Origin: a bacterium
Lineage (GTDB): Bacteria > Spirochaetota > Spirochaetia > Treponematales > Rectinemataceae
Assembly: GCA_021813065.1 (NCBI GenBank)
Contig: JAKALZ010000095.1
Location: 1-7,051, forward strand
DNA length: 7,051 bases
Reading direction: 5' to 3'
Of this stretch, positions 1 to 5,909 are shown piece after piece (position 1 is the stretch's first letter; each line of letters begins with the position of its first letter). The notes beneath the pieces were generated by a model. That model saw only the letters and a list, made by a program, of their open reading frames with translations, was not told where the DNA came from and ran no database searches. A program made the translations under genes and the position numbers.

Positions 1-1
1 C

Positions 2-382
2 GATCTGGAAATGTATTTGAAGGCATGGGAAGGCGACCGCGTAGTCCACGAGTCCAAGACGCCGCGGCTTGTCGTGGCGATGGGCGCGACAGGAAATCGT
101 CAGTACGGCTCGAACAAGAGCATTCTGCCCGACGAACGGAACTGCATTACGATTTCGCAGATGAGCCTCTTTAGAAAACTCATTCTCAAAGGGTCTATCG
201 AGCATGGCCACCACGACAACATTTCAGAGCTCACGCACTTCAGCGCGGATAAGCTACTCATCGACTATTCGGAACGAATTCCTCTTCAATGCGACGGCGA
301 GACGGACATCCTCGCGAAGTGCGATTTTCCACTCGTGATGGAGCGACTGCCGAACGCGTACAATGTCCTGATGCCCGCTTGA
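2..382 (+). CDS. Diacylglycerol kinase/sphingosine kinase-family protein, 3' end only (5' truncated by window)
   Basis: This is the carboxy-terminal 126 residues of a lipid-kinase-like protein; the ATP-binding DAGK catalytic domain would lie upstream of the window. The frame is open from base 2 and ends at TGA 380-382. Visible features are an 'NRQYGSNKSILPD' stretch (residues 32-44), which fits the family's 'GGGMxIAPDA' strand region, a 'LQCDGE' motif (95-100) matching the conserved QxDGE near the end of the fold, and a closing 'ERLPNAYNVLMP' that resembles the usual 'LPxALxVLxP' ending. Members phosphorylate diacylglycerol or related lipids at the inner membrane face, but the substrate cannot be told from this end. 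The gene converges on the minus-strand block, with a possible shared hairpin terminator just after its stop. Family assignment is by recognition of C-terminal motifs only. An internal ATG at 11 is not the real start. Confidence 0.72.
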   Translation, partial: DLEMYLKAWEGDRVVHESKTPRLVVAMGATGNRQYGSNKSILPDERNCITISQMSLFRKLILKGSIEHGHHDNISELTHFSADKLLIDYSERIPLQCDGETDILAKCDFPLVMERLPNAYNVLMPA

Positions 383-389
383 GGGCCGC

Positions 390-416
390 AGCGCGCCTTG
401 GGAAGCGCGGCGCGCT
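390..416. terminator. GC-rich hairpin between convergent genes, possible bidirectional terminator
   Basis: A perfect 8-bp inverted repeat, AGCGCGCC (390-397) and GGCGCGCT (409-416), encloses an 11-nt loop. It lies 7 nt after the lipid-kinase stop codon, and its right arm overlaps the last base pairs of the small minus-strand frame. The position between two converging genes suits transcription termination. Neither side carries a convincing U-run (ACTTTACG on the + side, none on the - side), so intrinsic termination is inferred from stem and position and may be weak. Confidence 0.35.
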
Positions 417-555
417 ACTTTACGCCATCATCGCAGGCATCTTCGGTCTTATCGGGCCGCTTCGCCTCGAAAGACTGCGGCGAGACGCAGGGTTCAAGTT
501 TTTCTTGCGGGGTGCTCTTGTGCTCCGCCTTCGATTTTTTAATGCTTTCCTTCAT
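415..555 (-). CDS. Small hydrophilic hypothetical protein, 46 aa
   Basis: I do not recognise this protein. The frame runs from ATG (555-553) to TAG (417-415) and encodes 46 residues beginning MKESIKKSKAEH and ending CDDGVK. It is rich in Lys, Glu, Asp and Ser, has two cysteines (C23 and C41), and shows no signal peptide or membrane segment. Support comes from the start site: a GGAGG Shine-Dalgarno (bases 564-568, read on the minus strand) lies 8 nt before the ATG, among the better ribosome sites in the window. The 65 nt in front are AT-rich, unlike the surrounding coding DNA, and hold a possible promoter. It follows thpR on the same strand and would be the last gene of the block or a separate monocistronic unit. 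No function is proposed. It could be a non-coding leader or a chance frame, but the Shine-Dalgarno plus A/T-rich spacer argues for translation. Confidence 0.5.
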   Translation of the reverse strand: MKESIKKSKAEHKSTPQEKLEPCVSPQSFEAKRPDKTEDACDDGVK

Positions 556-588
556 TTTTTATGCCTCCGAACAACATTCAATATTTTT

Positions 589-617
589 AATGTAATCAGA
601 GAATGGTGGTTGAGCAA
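589..617 (-). promoter_or_regulatory. Possible sigma-70-type promoter for the 46-aa frame
   Basis: Read on the minus strand, TTGCTC (617-612) and TACATT (594-589) are separated by 17 bp. Matches to consensus are 3/6 and 4/6. The region lies just after the thpR stop codon and about 34 nt ahead of the small frame's start, in an AT-rich patch that stands out from its GC-rich surroundings. Similar matches arise by chance, so this is a candidate only. Confidence 0.3.
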
Positions 618-620
618 ACT

Positions 621-1199
621 TCAGGCGCCGCTCGCGGCGGTCGGCGCTCCGCGAAACACGAAGCGCTCGATGCTCGTGTACCGCGCGCCGACGGACGACA
701 GGCTTGAGCTCATGAGCTCGAAGGTCTCAAGCTCGAACTCGAGGGCGGGAGGCTGGGGGAGCGAGCGGAGATCGGGTGCCCAAGGCTCCTTGAGGCGCGC
801 GAGCGTAAGGTGCGACCTCCATGGTCGCAAATCGCACTCAGCCCCGAGAGTCTGGGCGATTTTACGCGTGTCGCGCACGAGTCGCTGGAGCTGTTCGTTC
901 GGCTGGATGTCTGCCTCGATATAGAGTACGCGCGGCGACTTGACCGAGGGGAGAACCGAGAGGCGCCCTGTCGCGATGCGAAGCGGCGGACATTGCGTGG
1001 CGGAGGCGCCGAGGTGCGACCGCAGCTCAGGAAGGGCGCTGTTGTCGAGTTCGCCGAAGAAGTGGAGGGTGAGGTGGAGGTTCTGGGGGGCGACCCAGGA
1101 TGGGCGGGCGCGATCGAACGCGGGGGCGATGGTTGCGGTGTAGCGCCGCAGCCGCTCGCGGGCGGCTGCGGGGAAGGTAAGGGCAGCGAAAACGCGCAT
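621..1199 (-). CDS. thpR: RNA 2',3'-cyclic phosphodiesterase (ThpR/LigT, 2H phosphoesterase family)
   Basis: The 192-residue protein has both hallmark HxTx motifs of 2H phosphoesterases: H42-L-T-L inside 'NLHLTLHFFGEL' and H130-L-T-L inside 'SHLTLARLKEP'. The two histidines form the active site that opens 2',3'-cyclic phosphates on RNA ends to 2'-phosphates; bacterial members can also join tRNA halves by a 2'-5' bond in vitro. The length fits the family. The start at 1199 is well placed because the protein opens MRVFAALTFP, the expected first beta strand. No clear Shine-Dalgarno precedes it. The ttcA stop lies only 7 nt upstream, so translation is probably coupled to ttcA. Both neighbours act on RNA, which may be why they sit together, but that link is inference. 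The protein should be cytoplasmic; no signal or membrane segment is seen. Confidence 0.93.
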   Translation of the reverse strand: MRVFAALTFPAAARERLRRYTATIAPAFDRARPSWVAPQNLHLTLHFFGELDNSALPELRSHLGASATQCPPLRIATGRLSVLPSVKSPRVLYIEADIQPNEQLQRLVRDTRKIAQTLGAECDLRPWRSHLTLARLKEPWAPDLRSLPQPPALEFELETFELMSSSLSSVGARYTSIERFVFRGAPTAASGA

Positions 1200-1206
1200 G
1201 AATGAA

Positions 1207-1938
1207 TTATGCCAGATACTCGGTGCGCACGCGAGACATTGAGGCGAAAATGTTGCGCTTCACGTGGCTTGAGCCGCCCGTCATCCGGTCGATGAGCCGC
1301 TTCGTTTTCTTGCGCTCGCCTTCGAGGTTGAAGGAGCAGGAGCAGGTACTGGAACTCAGCTCGAGCTCTTCGGCGCAGGCGATAATCTGCCGCTCCTCGC
1401 AGAGCGCGAGAGGGCGTATGACCGTGAGCGGATATTTTTTATAGGGCATTACGGGCGGCATTGTCGCGAATTCACCCTTTTTCATCATGTTCATGAAGAG
1501 CGTCTCGAGAATGTCGTCGAGGTGGTGGCCGAGGGCAAGCTTGGTGAAACCATGCTCTTGCGCGTACTTCATGAGTTCGGTTCGGCGCTGGGTGGCGCAC
1601 CAGTAGCAGTTCATGGTCTCGCCTGGTTTGAGGCGTTCGGCGACTGGCACATCAATGCGCTCGTAGGGAATTCCCCACTCAGCCATGCGCGCTGAGAGCC
1701 AGAAGTCGTCCACGGGATTCGCGTAGCCCTCAGTGGCAAGATCCGTCGCGACATAGCATGCGGCAATCTCGAATGGGACGTCCCACCACGCGCGCTTTCC
1801 CGAGAGATCCCAGGCTAGGCAGCTCGAGTCCTTCCCGCCTGATACCGCGATCAGAATTCTATCGCCTGGCGCGATCATCTCGTAGCGGCGGAGCGCGATT
1901 TCCACCAGTTTTGAGAGCGTTGTCTTCGCGTTTTTCAT
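1207..1938 (-). CDS. ttcA: TtcA-like tRNA 2-thiocytidine synthetase (PP-loop ATPase, probable Fe-S enzyme)
   Basis: This 243-residue protein carries the PP-loop SGGKDS (33-38), a CxxC pair (C111 and C114 in 'NCYWCATQRR'), the 'LALGHHLDDILETLFMN' block (about 134-150), 'VIRPLA' (173-178) and a later cysteine pair (C199 and C201). This order matches TtcA, which adenylates C32 of certain tRNAs and replaces its oxygen with sulfur using a [4Fe-4S] cluster held by cysteines. The protein is shorter than the roughly 310-residue E. coli enzyme because the C-terminal tail after 'SMSRVRTEYL' is missing. The later cysteines are spaced CxC where E. coli has CxxC. There are no zinc-ribbon cysteine pairs of the TtuA type, so TtcA is preferred, though the target nucleotide is not proven. 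Its ATG overlaps the msrA stop as ATGA (1938-1935), implying translational coupling. Confidence 0.85.
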   Translation of the reverse strand: MKNAKTTLSKLVEIALRRYEMIAPGDRILIAVSGGKDSSCLAWDLSGKRAWWDVPFEIAACYVATDLATEGYANPVDDFWLSARMAEWGIPYERIDVPVAERLKPGETMNCYWCATQRRTELMKYAQEHGFTKLALGHHLDDILETLFMNMMKKGEFATMPPVMPYKKYPLTVIRPLALCEERQIIACAEELELSSSTCSCSFNLEGERKKTKRLIDRMTGGSSHVKRNIFASMSRVRTEYLA

Positions 1939-2453
1939 GATTTGAGCTTGGCGACCTTCGGTGCGATGACGAAGCGGCAGTAGGGCGCGTCCGGATTGTG
2001 GTCGAAGTATCCCTGGTGCCAGGTTTCAGCGGGCCAAAAAGCATCGAGTGGCTCAATCGAGGTGACAATCGGCGAATCGAAGCCAGGCTGTGCGGCACTC
2101 TTCGATTGTTCAGCGATCTCGCGCTGCGATTCATTCGTGTAGAAAATCGCGGATCGATACTGCTCGCCCACATCCGATCCTTGGCGGTTGACCGTGGTCG
2201 CGTCGTGAAATTTCCAGAACTGTTCAAGAATCTCGCGGTAAGAAATTCGTGAGGGATCAAAGGTGATTTCAACAGTTTCAGCGTGACCGGTAGTGCCTGT
2301 GCACACCTGCTCGTAGGAAGGATTCCGCGTCGTGCCGCCTGAGAACCCTGATTGAACCGCGATCACTCCAGGTACGCGCTTATAGAGTGCTTCCAGGCAC
2401 CAAAAACATCCACCCGCGAGATAGGCCTTTGCGGTTCCAATCTGTTCGCTCAT
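1935..2453 (-). CDS. msrA: Peptide-methionine (S)-S-oxide reductase MsrA
   Basis: MsrA reduces the S epimer of methionine sulfoxide in proteins and free methionine, using thiol recycling by thioredoxin. The 172-residue protein shows the signature GGCFWC (14-19) with the nucleophilic cysteine at C16, the 'GHAETVEITFDP' block (56-67), 'VNRQGSDVGEQYRSAIFY' (88-105) and the closing 'WHQGYFDHNPDAPYC' (145-159). Length is normal and no MsrB domain is fused. Cysteines at 51 and 159 are present; which one resolves the catalytic disulfide cannot be decided here. The start is backed by AAGGA (bases 2465-2461) 7 nt ahead of the ATG. A 167-nt gap separates it from udk, so msrA may begin its own transcript, although I could not find a convincing promoter there. 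It overlaps the following ttcA start by 4 nt. Confidence 0.96.
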   Translation of the reverse strand: MSEQIGTAKAYLAGGCFWCLEALYKRVPGVIAVQSGFSGGTTRNPSYEQVCTGTTGHAETVEITFDPSRISYREILEQFWKFHDATTVNRQGSDVGEQYRSAIFYTNESQREIAEQSKSAAQPGFDSPIVTSIEPLDAFWPAETWHQGYFDHNPDAPYCRFVIAPKVAKLKS

Positions 2454-2620
2454 AGTATCTTCCTTACGTATATTCGCGCTATCGCTTATTCTCTTTTCTC
2501 ACTAGGGTAAAAGTACCGAAATCCTGATATAGAGGGAAATTCAGTGGCGAGTGCTGGCCTTGCTTCGCGCAACGAGCGGCATGTGGCGGACGTGCGCGAT
2601 ACAGCGAGAGACTGTAACGA

Positions 2621-3307
2621 TTAACTCCGCGATTCAGAACTGGTTCGCTCTTCTCCAAGGCCAAGGCCGCTGTTGAGCCGCTCTCGCGATTCCATAGGAT
2701 ATATGACGGAGTTGATGAATGAGACGAGCACATCCAGCGCGCGCTCATTGAATCCGCCCTCAGGGATAATGATGTCAGCGTATGCCTTGGTTGGCTCGAT
2801 GAACTCGTAGTGGCCTGGCCGGACGACAGTCAGGTATTGCTCTACAACGGAATCCACTGTTCGGCCACGTTCTTTGATGTCGCGCGAGAGTCGCCTGATG
2901 AATCGTATGTCATCCGGCGTATCGACGAAAATCTTCAGATCGATGAGGTCGCGCACCTGTCGGTTGGTAAATATCATAATGCCTTCGAAAATAACGAGCT
3001 TTAAAGGCTGAATGAGGATGGTTTGTTCGGTGCGCCTATGATGGACGAAATCGTAGACTGGCATGTCGATTGGATCGCCGTTCTTGATCGCGGAGAGATG
3101 CTCGATAAGGAGCTCGTTGTCGAAAGCGTCCGGATGGTCGAAATTGAAGGCGGTGATATTGCGGTTGTTGATGAATTCGGCGGATTTATAGTAATTATCC
3201 TGAGGAAGGAAGACGAAGTCGCTTACCATCTCCGAAATCTTGCGAACGATGGTTGTTTTCCCCGAGCCCGATCCGCCGGAAATACCTATTATTTTAACTG
3301 GTGGCAT
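2621..3307 (-). CDS. udk: Uridine kinase (uridine/cytidine kinase, P-loop NTPase)
   Basis: Udk phosphorylates uridine and cytidine to their monophosphates in pyrimidine salvage. From ATG 3307 the protein has 228 residues. It shows the Walker A loop GGSGSGKT (11-18), 'PQDNYYK' (35-41), 'NFDHPDAFD' (55-63), 'MPVYDF' (82-87), 'FEGIMIF' (107-113) and the lid-like '[12 protein letters not shown]' (138-149). I prefer the ATG at 3307 over an upstream in-frame GTG at 3322 because it gives the family-like opening [12 protein letters not shown]; neither start has a strong Shine-Dalgarno. The last 25 or so residues (from about 204) form an Arg/Ser/Glu-rich tail beyond the usual fold, making it slightly longer than the typical 210 or so. 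It follows the nitroreductase-family gene by 24 nt and is probably co-transcribed with it. Phosphoribulokinase is a relative but fits less well. Confidence 0.93.
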   Translation of the reverse strand: MPPVKIIGISGGSGSGKTTIVRKISEMVSDFVFLPQDNYYKSAEFINNRNITAFNFDHPDAFDNELLIEHLSAIKNGDPIDMPVYDFVHHRRTEQTILIQPLKLVIFEGIMIFTNRQVRDLIDLKIFVDTPDDIRFIRRLSRDIKERGRTVDSVVEQYLTVVRPGHYEFIEPTKAYADIIIPEGGFNERALDVLVSFINSVIYPMESRERLNSGLGLGEERTSSESRS

Positions 3308-3331
3308 AGCTTTTTGTAGCACGCGACTCGA

Positions 3332-3913
3332 TTATGGTAAAGAGGAAAACGGAAGGCCGAAGCGCTCGCGGTAGACCACGTCGGTTATAGGAACACGGGT
3401 GCGGGGCGCGATCTCGTCGGCCTTTTGCTTCTCTGAGAGTGCGTCGTCCGCGCCAGGTTTCCCGACCACAACCACAACGAGCGGCACAAATTCCTTGGGA
3501 ATCGCGAGCCCGGCGCGGACTTTGGCCGGCGAAAATCCAGCGATAGGGTGCGCGATAAGCCCGAGGTGTCGCGCCTGGATCTGGAGCGCGAGCGCCGCCT
3601 GCCCAAGGTCGAAATACGCGTAGTCGCGGCCTTCGTCGAGTCGGCAGTCCAGGTGCGCCGCGGTGCAGAGGACAAAGTACCAGCTCGCCCGCAGCGCCCA
3701 GGCGTTCCCGGGAGTCAGCGCGGCGCGCACCGCGTCGGACGATGCCGCGCCTTCTTCATTTTTTACCGCGATAATCCGCCAGGGTTGGCTGTTGAAACAC
3801 GAGGGCGCCAGGGTCGCGGCGCGCCCGAGCTCTTCGGCGACAGTGTCGTCGATAGGTTCCGGTGAGAGGGCGCGACGCGCGCGCCTGGTCTCGATTTCGC
3901 GCAGCATGCTCAT
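3332..3913 (-). CDS. Nitroreductase-family flavoprotein (FMN-dependent NAD(P)H oxidoreductase)
   Basis: The 193-residue protein begins with the FMN-phosphate-binding type segment 'ETRRARRALSPEPI' (8-21), followed by 'APSCFNSQPWRIIAV' (36-50), the common 'APSxxNxQPW' motif, and the helix 'GQAALALQIQARHLGLIAHPIAGF' region (104-127) typical of the fold. A run of valines (146-150) marks the next core beta strand. Family members are usually soluble FMN homodimers reducing nitro compounds, quinones or other electrophiles; the natural substrate cannot be inferred. The start at 3913 is supported by AAGGAGG (bases 3927-3921) 7 nt upstream, the strongest ribosome site in the window. The ATG overlaps the ispH TGA as ATGA (3913-3910), so the two are very likely co-transcribed and translationally coupled. 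A second in-frame ATG at 3907 is less favoured. Confidence 0.88.
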   Translation of the reverse strand: MSMLREIETRRARRALSPEPIDDTVAEELGRAATLAPSCFNSQPWRIIAVKNEEGAASSDAVRAALTPGNAWALRASWYFVLCTAAHLDCRLDEGRDYAYFDLGQAALALQIQARHLGLIAHPIAGFSPAKVRAGLAIPKEFVPLVVVVVGKPGADDALSEKQKADEIAPRTRVPITDVVYRERFGLPFSSLP

Positions 3914-4800
3914 AGAGTAACCTCCTTGGATAGGTTCACGAGCGCGTCTTGAATTTCGTCGATAATAAAATCAGGCGTCGAGGCTCCGGCTGTGATGCCA
4001 ATTCGAGAATATTGTATCATTTCGGGGATGATTTCGGAGGCGGTCTCGATATGCCAGGCTACTTTGCCGCACTCCTGGGCGCTCTGGAAGAGTCGCTTCG
4101 TGTTTTCGGAATTCTTGCCGCCTACAATGAGCACCGCGTCGATCTGTCCGCAGAGTTCGACGAGGGACTGCTGTCGTTCGCGCGTCGCGGGGCAGATGGT
4201 TTTCTCCGCGATCATGTGCGCAACAGTGGCTTGGAAAATGCCGATTACCGCGTCGTAGTCTTCCTGTCGAATCGTCGTCTGGGCGATGAGTGCGCACGGC
4301 GTGTCTCTGAGCGCGATGGCGGCTGTGCGCGCGGAATCAGGTCCATCGACGACGATCGCGTCTGAGGTGTGGCCCAAGATGCCCGCGATTTCTCCGTGTC
4401 GGGGGTCGCCTACGAGCACCACCTTCCAGCCGAGTTTTTCGTAGTGGCGCGCAAGCCGCTGGCTTTTGATGACGCGAGGGCAGGTCGCGTCGATGATGCG
4501 CGCGCCGAGCGCTTCGAGGCGCGAGATCGCGCTGAGCGACGCTCCATGGGCTCGGATGACCACGATCGCGCCGCGCAGATCAGGCAAGCTCGCCGTGTCG
4601 GTCTCTACCACATTGACATCGAGTACATGGACTCCGAGCGCTTCGAGTTCGGCCACCGCTTGTGGGTTGTGGATGAGTGGTCCATAGGTGTACACGCGAA
4701 TGCCATGCGCCGAGGCATTCTTCGCCGCTTGGCGGGCGAGTTCTTCTGCGCGGCGGACACCCATGCACATTCCGAGCACGCGCGCGCGTACGATCTGCAT
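3910..4800 (-). CDS. ispH: 4-hydroxy-3-methylbut-2-enyl diphosphate reductase IspH (LytB)
   Basis: IspH performs the last step of the MEP isoprenoid pathway, reducing HMBPP to IPP and DMAPP with a Fe-S cluster. From ATG 4800 the protein has 296 residues. The three cluster cysteines are visible: C12 (LGMCMGV), C107 (DATCP) and C203 (TICPAT). Substrate-pocket residues are also present: H44 (LIHN), H85 (RAHG), H135 with E137 (PRHGEIAG), the QTT at 174-176, 'KNSENTKRL' (229-237) and 'AGASTPD' (271-277). The frame stays open upstream to an ATG at 4905, but that extension has no family similarity and runs through the promoter. The chosen start gives MQIVRARVLG, the expected opening. There is no Shine-Dalgarno, consistent with a leaderless transcript. 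It heads the minus-strand block and overlaps the nitroreductase gene by 4 nt. Its presence indicates a MEP-pathway organism. Confidence 0.96.
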   Translation of the reverse strand: MQIVRARVLGMCMGVRRAEELARQAAKNASAHGIRVYTYGPLIHNPQAVAELEALGVHVLDVNVVETDTASLPDLRGAIVVIRAHGASLSAISRLEALGARIIDATCPRVIKSQRLARHYEKLGWKVVLVGDPRHGEIAGILGHTSDAIVVDGPDSARTAAIALRDTPCALIAQTTIRQEDYDAVIGIFQATVAHMIAEKTICPATRERQQSLVELCGQIDAVLIVGGKNSENTKRLFQSAQECGKVAWHIETASEIIPEMIQYSRIGITAGASTPDFIIDEIQDALVNLSKEVTL

Positions 4801-4806
4801 GGCTAG

Positions 4807-4836
4807 ATAATAGCAGACCAGAGTGCCATCTTCCAA
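4807..4836 (-). promoter_or_regulatory. ispH promoter with extended -10, predicted leaderless transcript
   Basis: On the minus strand, TTGGAA (4836-4831) and TATTAT (4812-4807) are separated by 18 bp, and TGC directly precedes the -10 box, making an extended -10. Only six bases lie between TATTAT and the ATG at 4800, so transcription would start at or within a base or two of the A of the start codon. This agrees with the absence of a Shine-Dalgarno. The elements are seen directly; the start site is inferred from usual sigma-70 spacing. Confidence 0.6.
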
Positions 4837-4890
4837 GGGCGCGCTATGGATAACTGCGCCAGACCTATATGACCGCGCCGGAATTGTACA

Positions 4891-4918
4891 TTGCGATTTC
4901 CGCAAATAGTGCTATACT
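4891..4918 (+). promoter_or_regulatory. arcC promoter with extended -10
   Basis: TTGCGA (4891-4896) and TATACT (4913-4918) are separated by 16 bp, with TGC immediately before the -10 box. Transcription should begin near 4925, giving a leader of about 34 nt that ends in the AAAGGAG ribosome site. The -35 box lies inside a small palindrome, TTGCG-ATTTC-CGCAA (4891-4905), which could be an operator. The promoter is back to back with that of ispH. Confidence 0.6.
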
Positions 4919-4958
4919 ACTAGTTCGCAATTTTTGCACACCAGTGAAAGGAGACTGT

Positions 4959-5903
4959 ATGGAGGCTCGCAAAACCATCGTGGTAGCCTTGGGTGGCAAC
5001 GCCATCATCGAAGAAGGTACCGAAGGCACAGTCCAGCAGCAATTCGAAAATACGCGCAAGAGCATGAAGGCAATCGTCGGGATGATCGGCGAAGGCCATA
5101 AGGTTGTGTTGACGCATGGGAACGGTCCTCAGGCGGGCGTGCATCTCATTCGGAACGAAGCAGCCTCCGCGCAGGTGCCACCTTCGCCTCTCAATGTCAT
5201 TGTAGCTGACACGCAGGGCTCGATGGGATACATGATCGCGCAGAGCCTCATGAACGCGCTCCTCGCCGAGCGCATCGAAAAGGACATTGTCACCGTGATC
5301 ACCCAGGTCGAAGTCGACCCCAACGATCCTTCGATGCAGAATCCCACCAAGTATGTCGGACCATTCTACAAGGCCGATCAAGTTGAAAAGCTTCGCGAAC
5401 GCGGCTGGATCATAAAAGAAGATCCCATGCGCGGATATAGACGCGTGGTGCCAAGTCCCATGCCGCTCGATGTTATCGAAAAGAATACGATTAAAGACTT
5501 AATCGACGATGGCAAGATCGTGATCGCGGTGGGTGGCGGCGGAATCCCCGTAAAGCGCGACGCCAACGGCACACTCTCGGGAGTCGATGCCGTCATCGAT
5601 AAGGACCGCGCCTCCGCGCTTCTCGCGAACCTCATCGACGCCGACGAACTCATCATCCTCACAGGCGTGGAGAAGGTGGCAATCAATTTCCGCAAACCGA
5701 ATCAACACGTGTTCGATCACCTGACCGTAGAGGAGTGCGAGAAATTCATGGCTGAAGGGCAGTTCCCGAAAGGCTCGATGGGCCCCAAAATCGAGGCTGC
5801 CTGCGATTTTATACGGCGAGGCGGCGCAAGAGTCATCATCACTTCGATGGAAAACGCCACCGCCGCGATTCATGGGGGCGCGGGAACCACCATTACCGGG
5901 TAG
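4959..5903 (+). CDS. arcC: Carbamate kinase
   Basis: Carbamate kinase interconverts carbamoyl phosphate plus ADP and carbamate plus ATP, normally the ATP-yielding last step of the arginine deiminase route or of agmatine or purine-derived carbamoyl phosphate breakdown. The 314-residue protein has the amino-acid-kinase motifs 'VVALGGNAI' (8-16), 'THGNGPQAG' (52-60), 'DTQGSMGYMI' (84-93), 'VGGGGIPV' (191-198), 'IDKDRASALLA' (213-223), 'GSMGPKIEAA' (272-281) and the closing 'GAGTTI' (307-312). Length is typical. The start at 4959 is set by AAAGGAG (4947-4953) 5 nt upstream and by the family-like opening; the frame is open further upstream to an ATG at 4869 but that would cross the promoter. No arcA, arcB or arginine antiporter gene is nearby, so the carbamoyl phosphate source is unknown from this window. 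The yajC and secD genes that follow are functionally unrelated. Confidence 0.97.
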   Translation: MEARKTIVVALGGNAIIEEGTEGTVQQQFENTRKSMKAIVGMIGEGHKVVLTHGNGPQAGVHLIRNEAASAQVPPSPLNVIVADTQGSMGYMIAQSLMNALLAERIEKDIVTVITQVEVDPNDPSMQNPTKYVGPFYKADQVEKLRERGWIIKEDPMRGYRRVVPSPMPLDVIEKNTIKDLIDDGKIVIAVGGGGIPVKRDANGTLSGVDAVIDKDRASALLANLIDADELIILTGVEKVAINFRKPNQHVFDHLTVEECEKFMAEGQFPKGSMGPKIEAACDFIRRGGARVIITSMENATAAIHGGAGTTITG

Positions 5904-5909
5904 CGCAAC

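Noticed and set aside
289..924. 211-aa + strand open frame spanning the lipid-kinase 3' end, the small-frame region and part of thpR
   Set aside because: The product is Arg-rich with no recognisable motif. It overlaps two well-supported genes in other frames and is a typical GC-rich shadow frame.
2479..2748. 89-aa minus-strand frame overlapping the end of udk and extending into the gap before msrA
   Set aside because: It starts inside udk in another frame, has no good ribosome site and shows no recognisable domain. I could not rule it out fully, but the evidence is too thin for a gene call.
3949..4365. 138-aa + strand frame opposite ispH, and the similar frame at 4369-4806
   Set aside because: Both lie wholly antisense to the clearly conserved ispH gene and show no family motifs.
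4801..4905. N-terminal extension of IspH from an ATG at 4905
   Set aside because: The extra 35 residues have no family similarity and are crossed by the ispH -10 and -35 boxes. The family opening begins at the ATG at 4800.
4869..4958. N-terminal extension of carbamate kinase from an ATG at 4869
   Set aside because: It would run through the arcC promoter. The ATG at 4959 has a good ribosome site and gives the normal family length.
4920..5381. 153-aa minus-strand frame opposite the first half of arcC, with further frames at 5378-5695 and 5499-5873
   Set aside because: Antisense shadows of a strongly conserved gene, with His/Arg-rich products lacking any motif.
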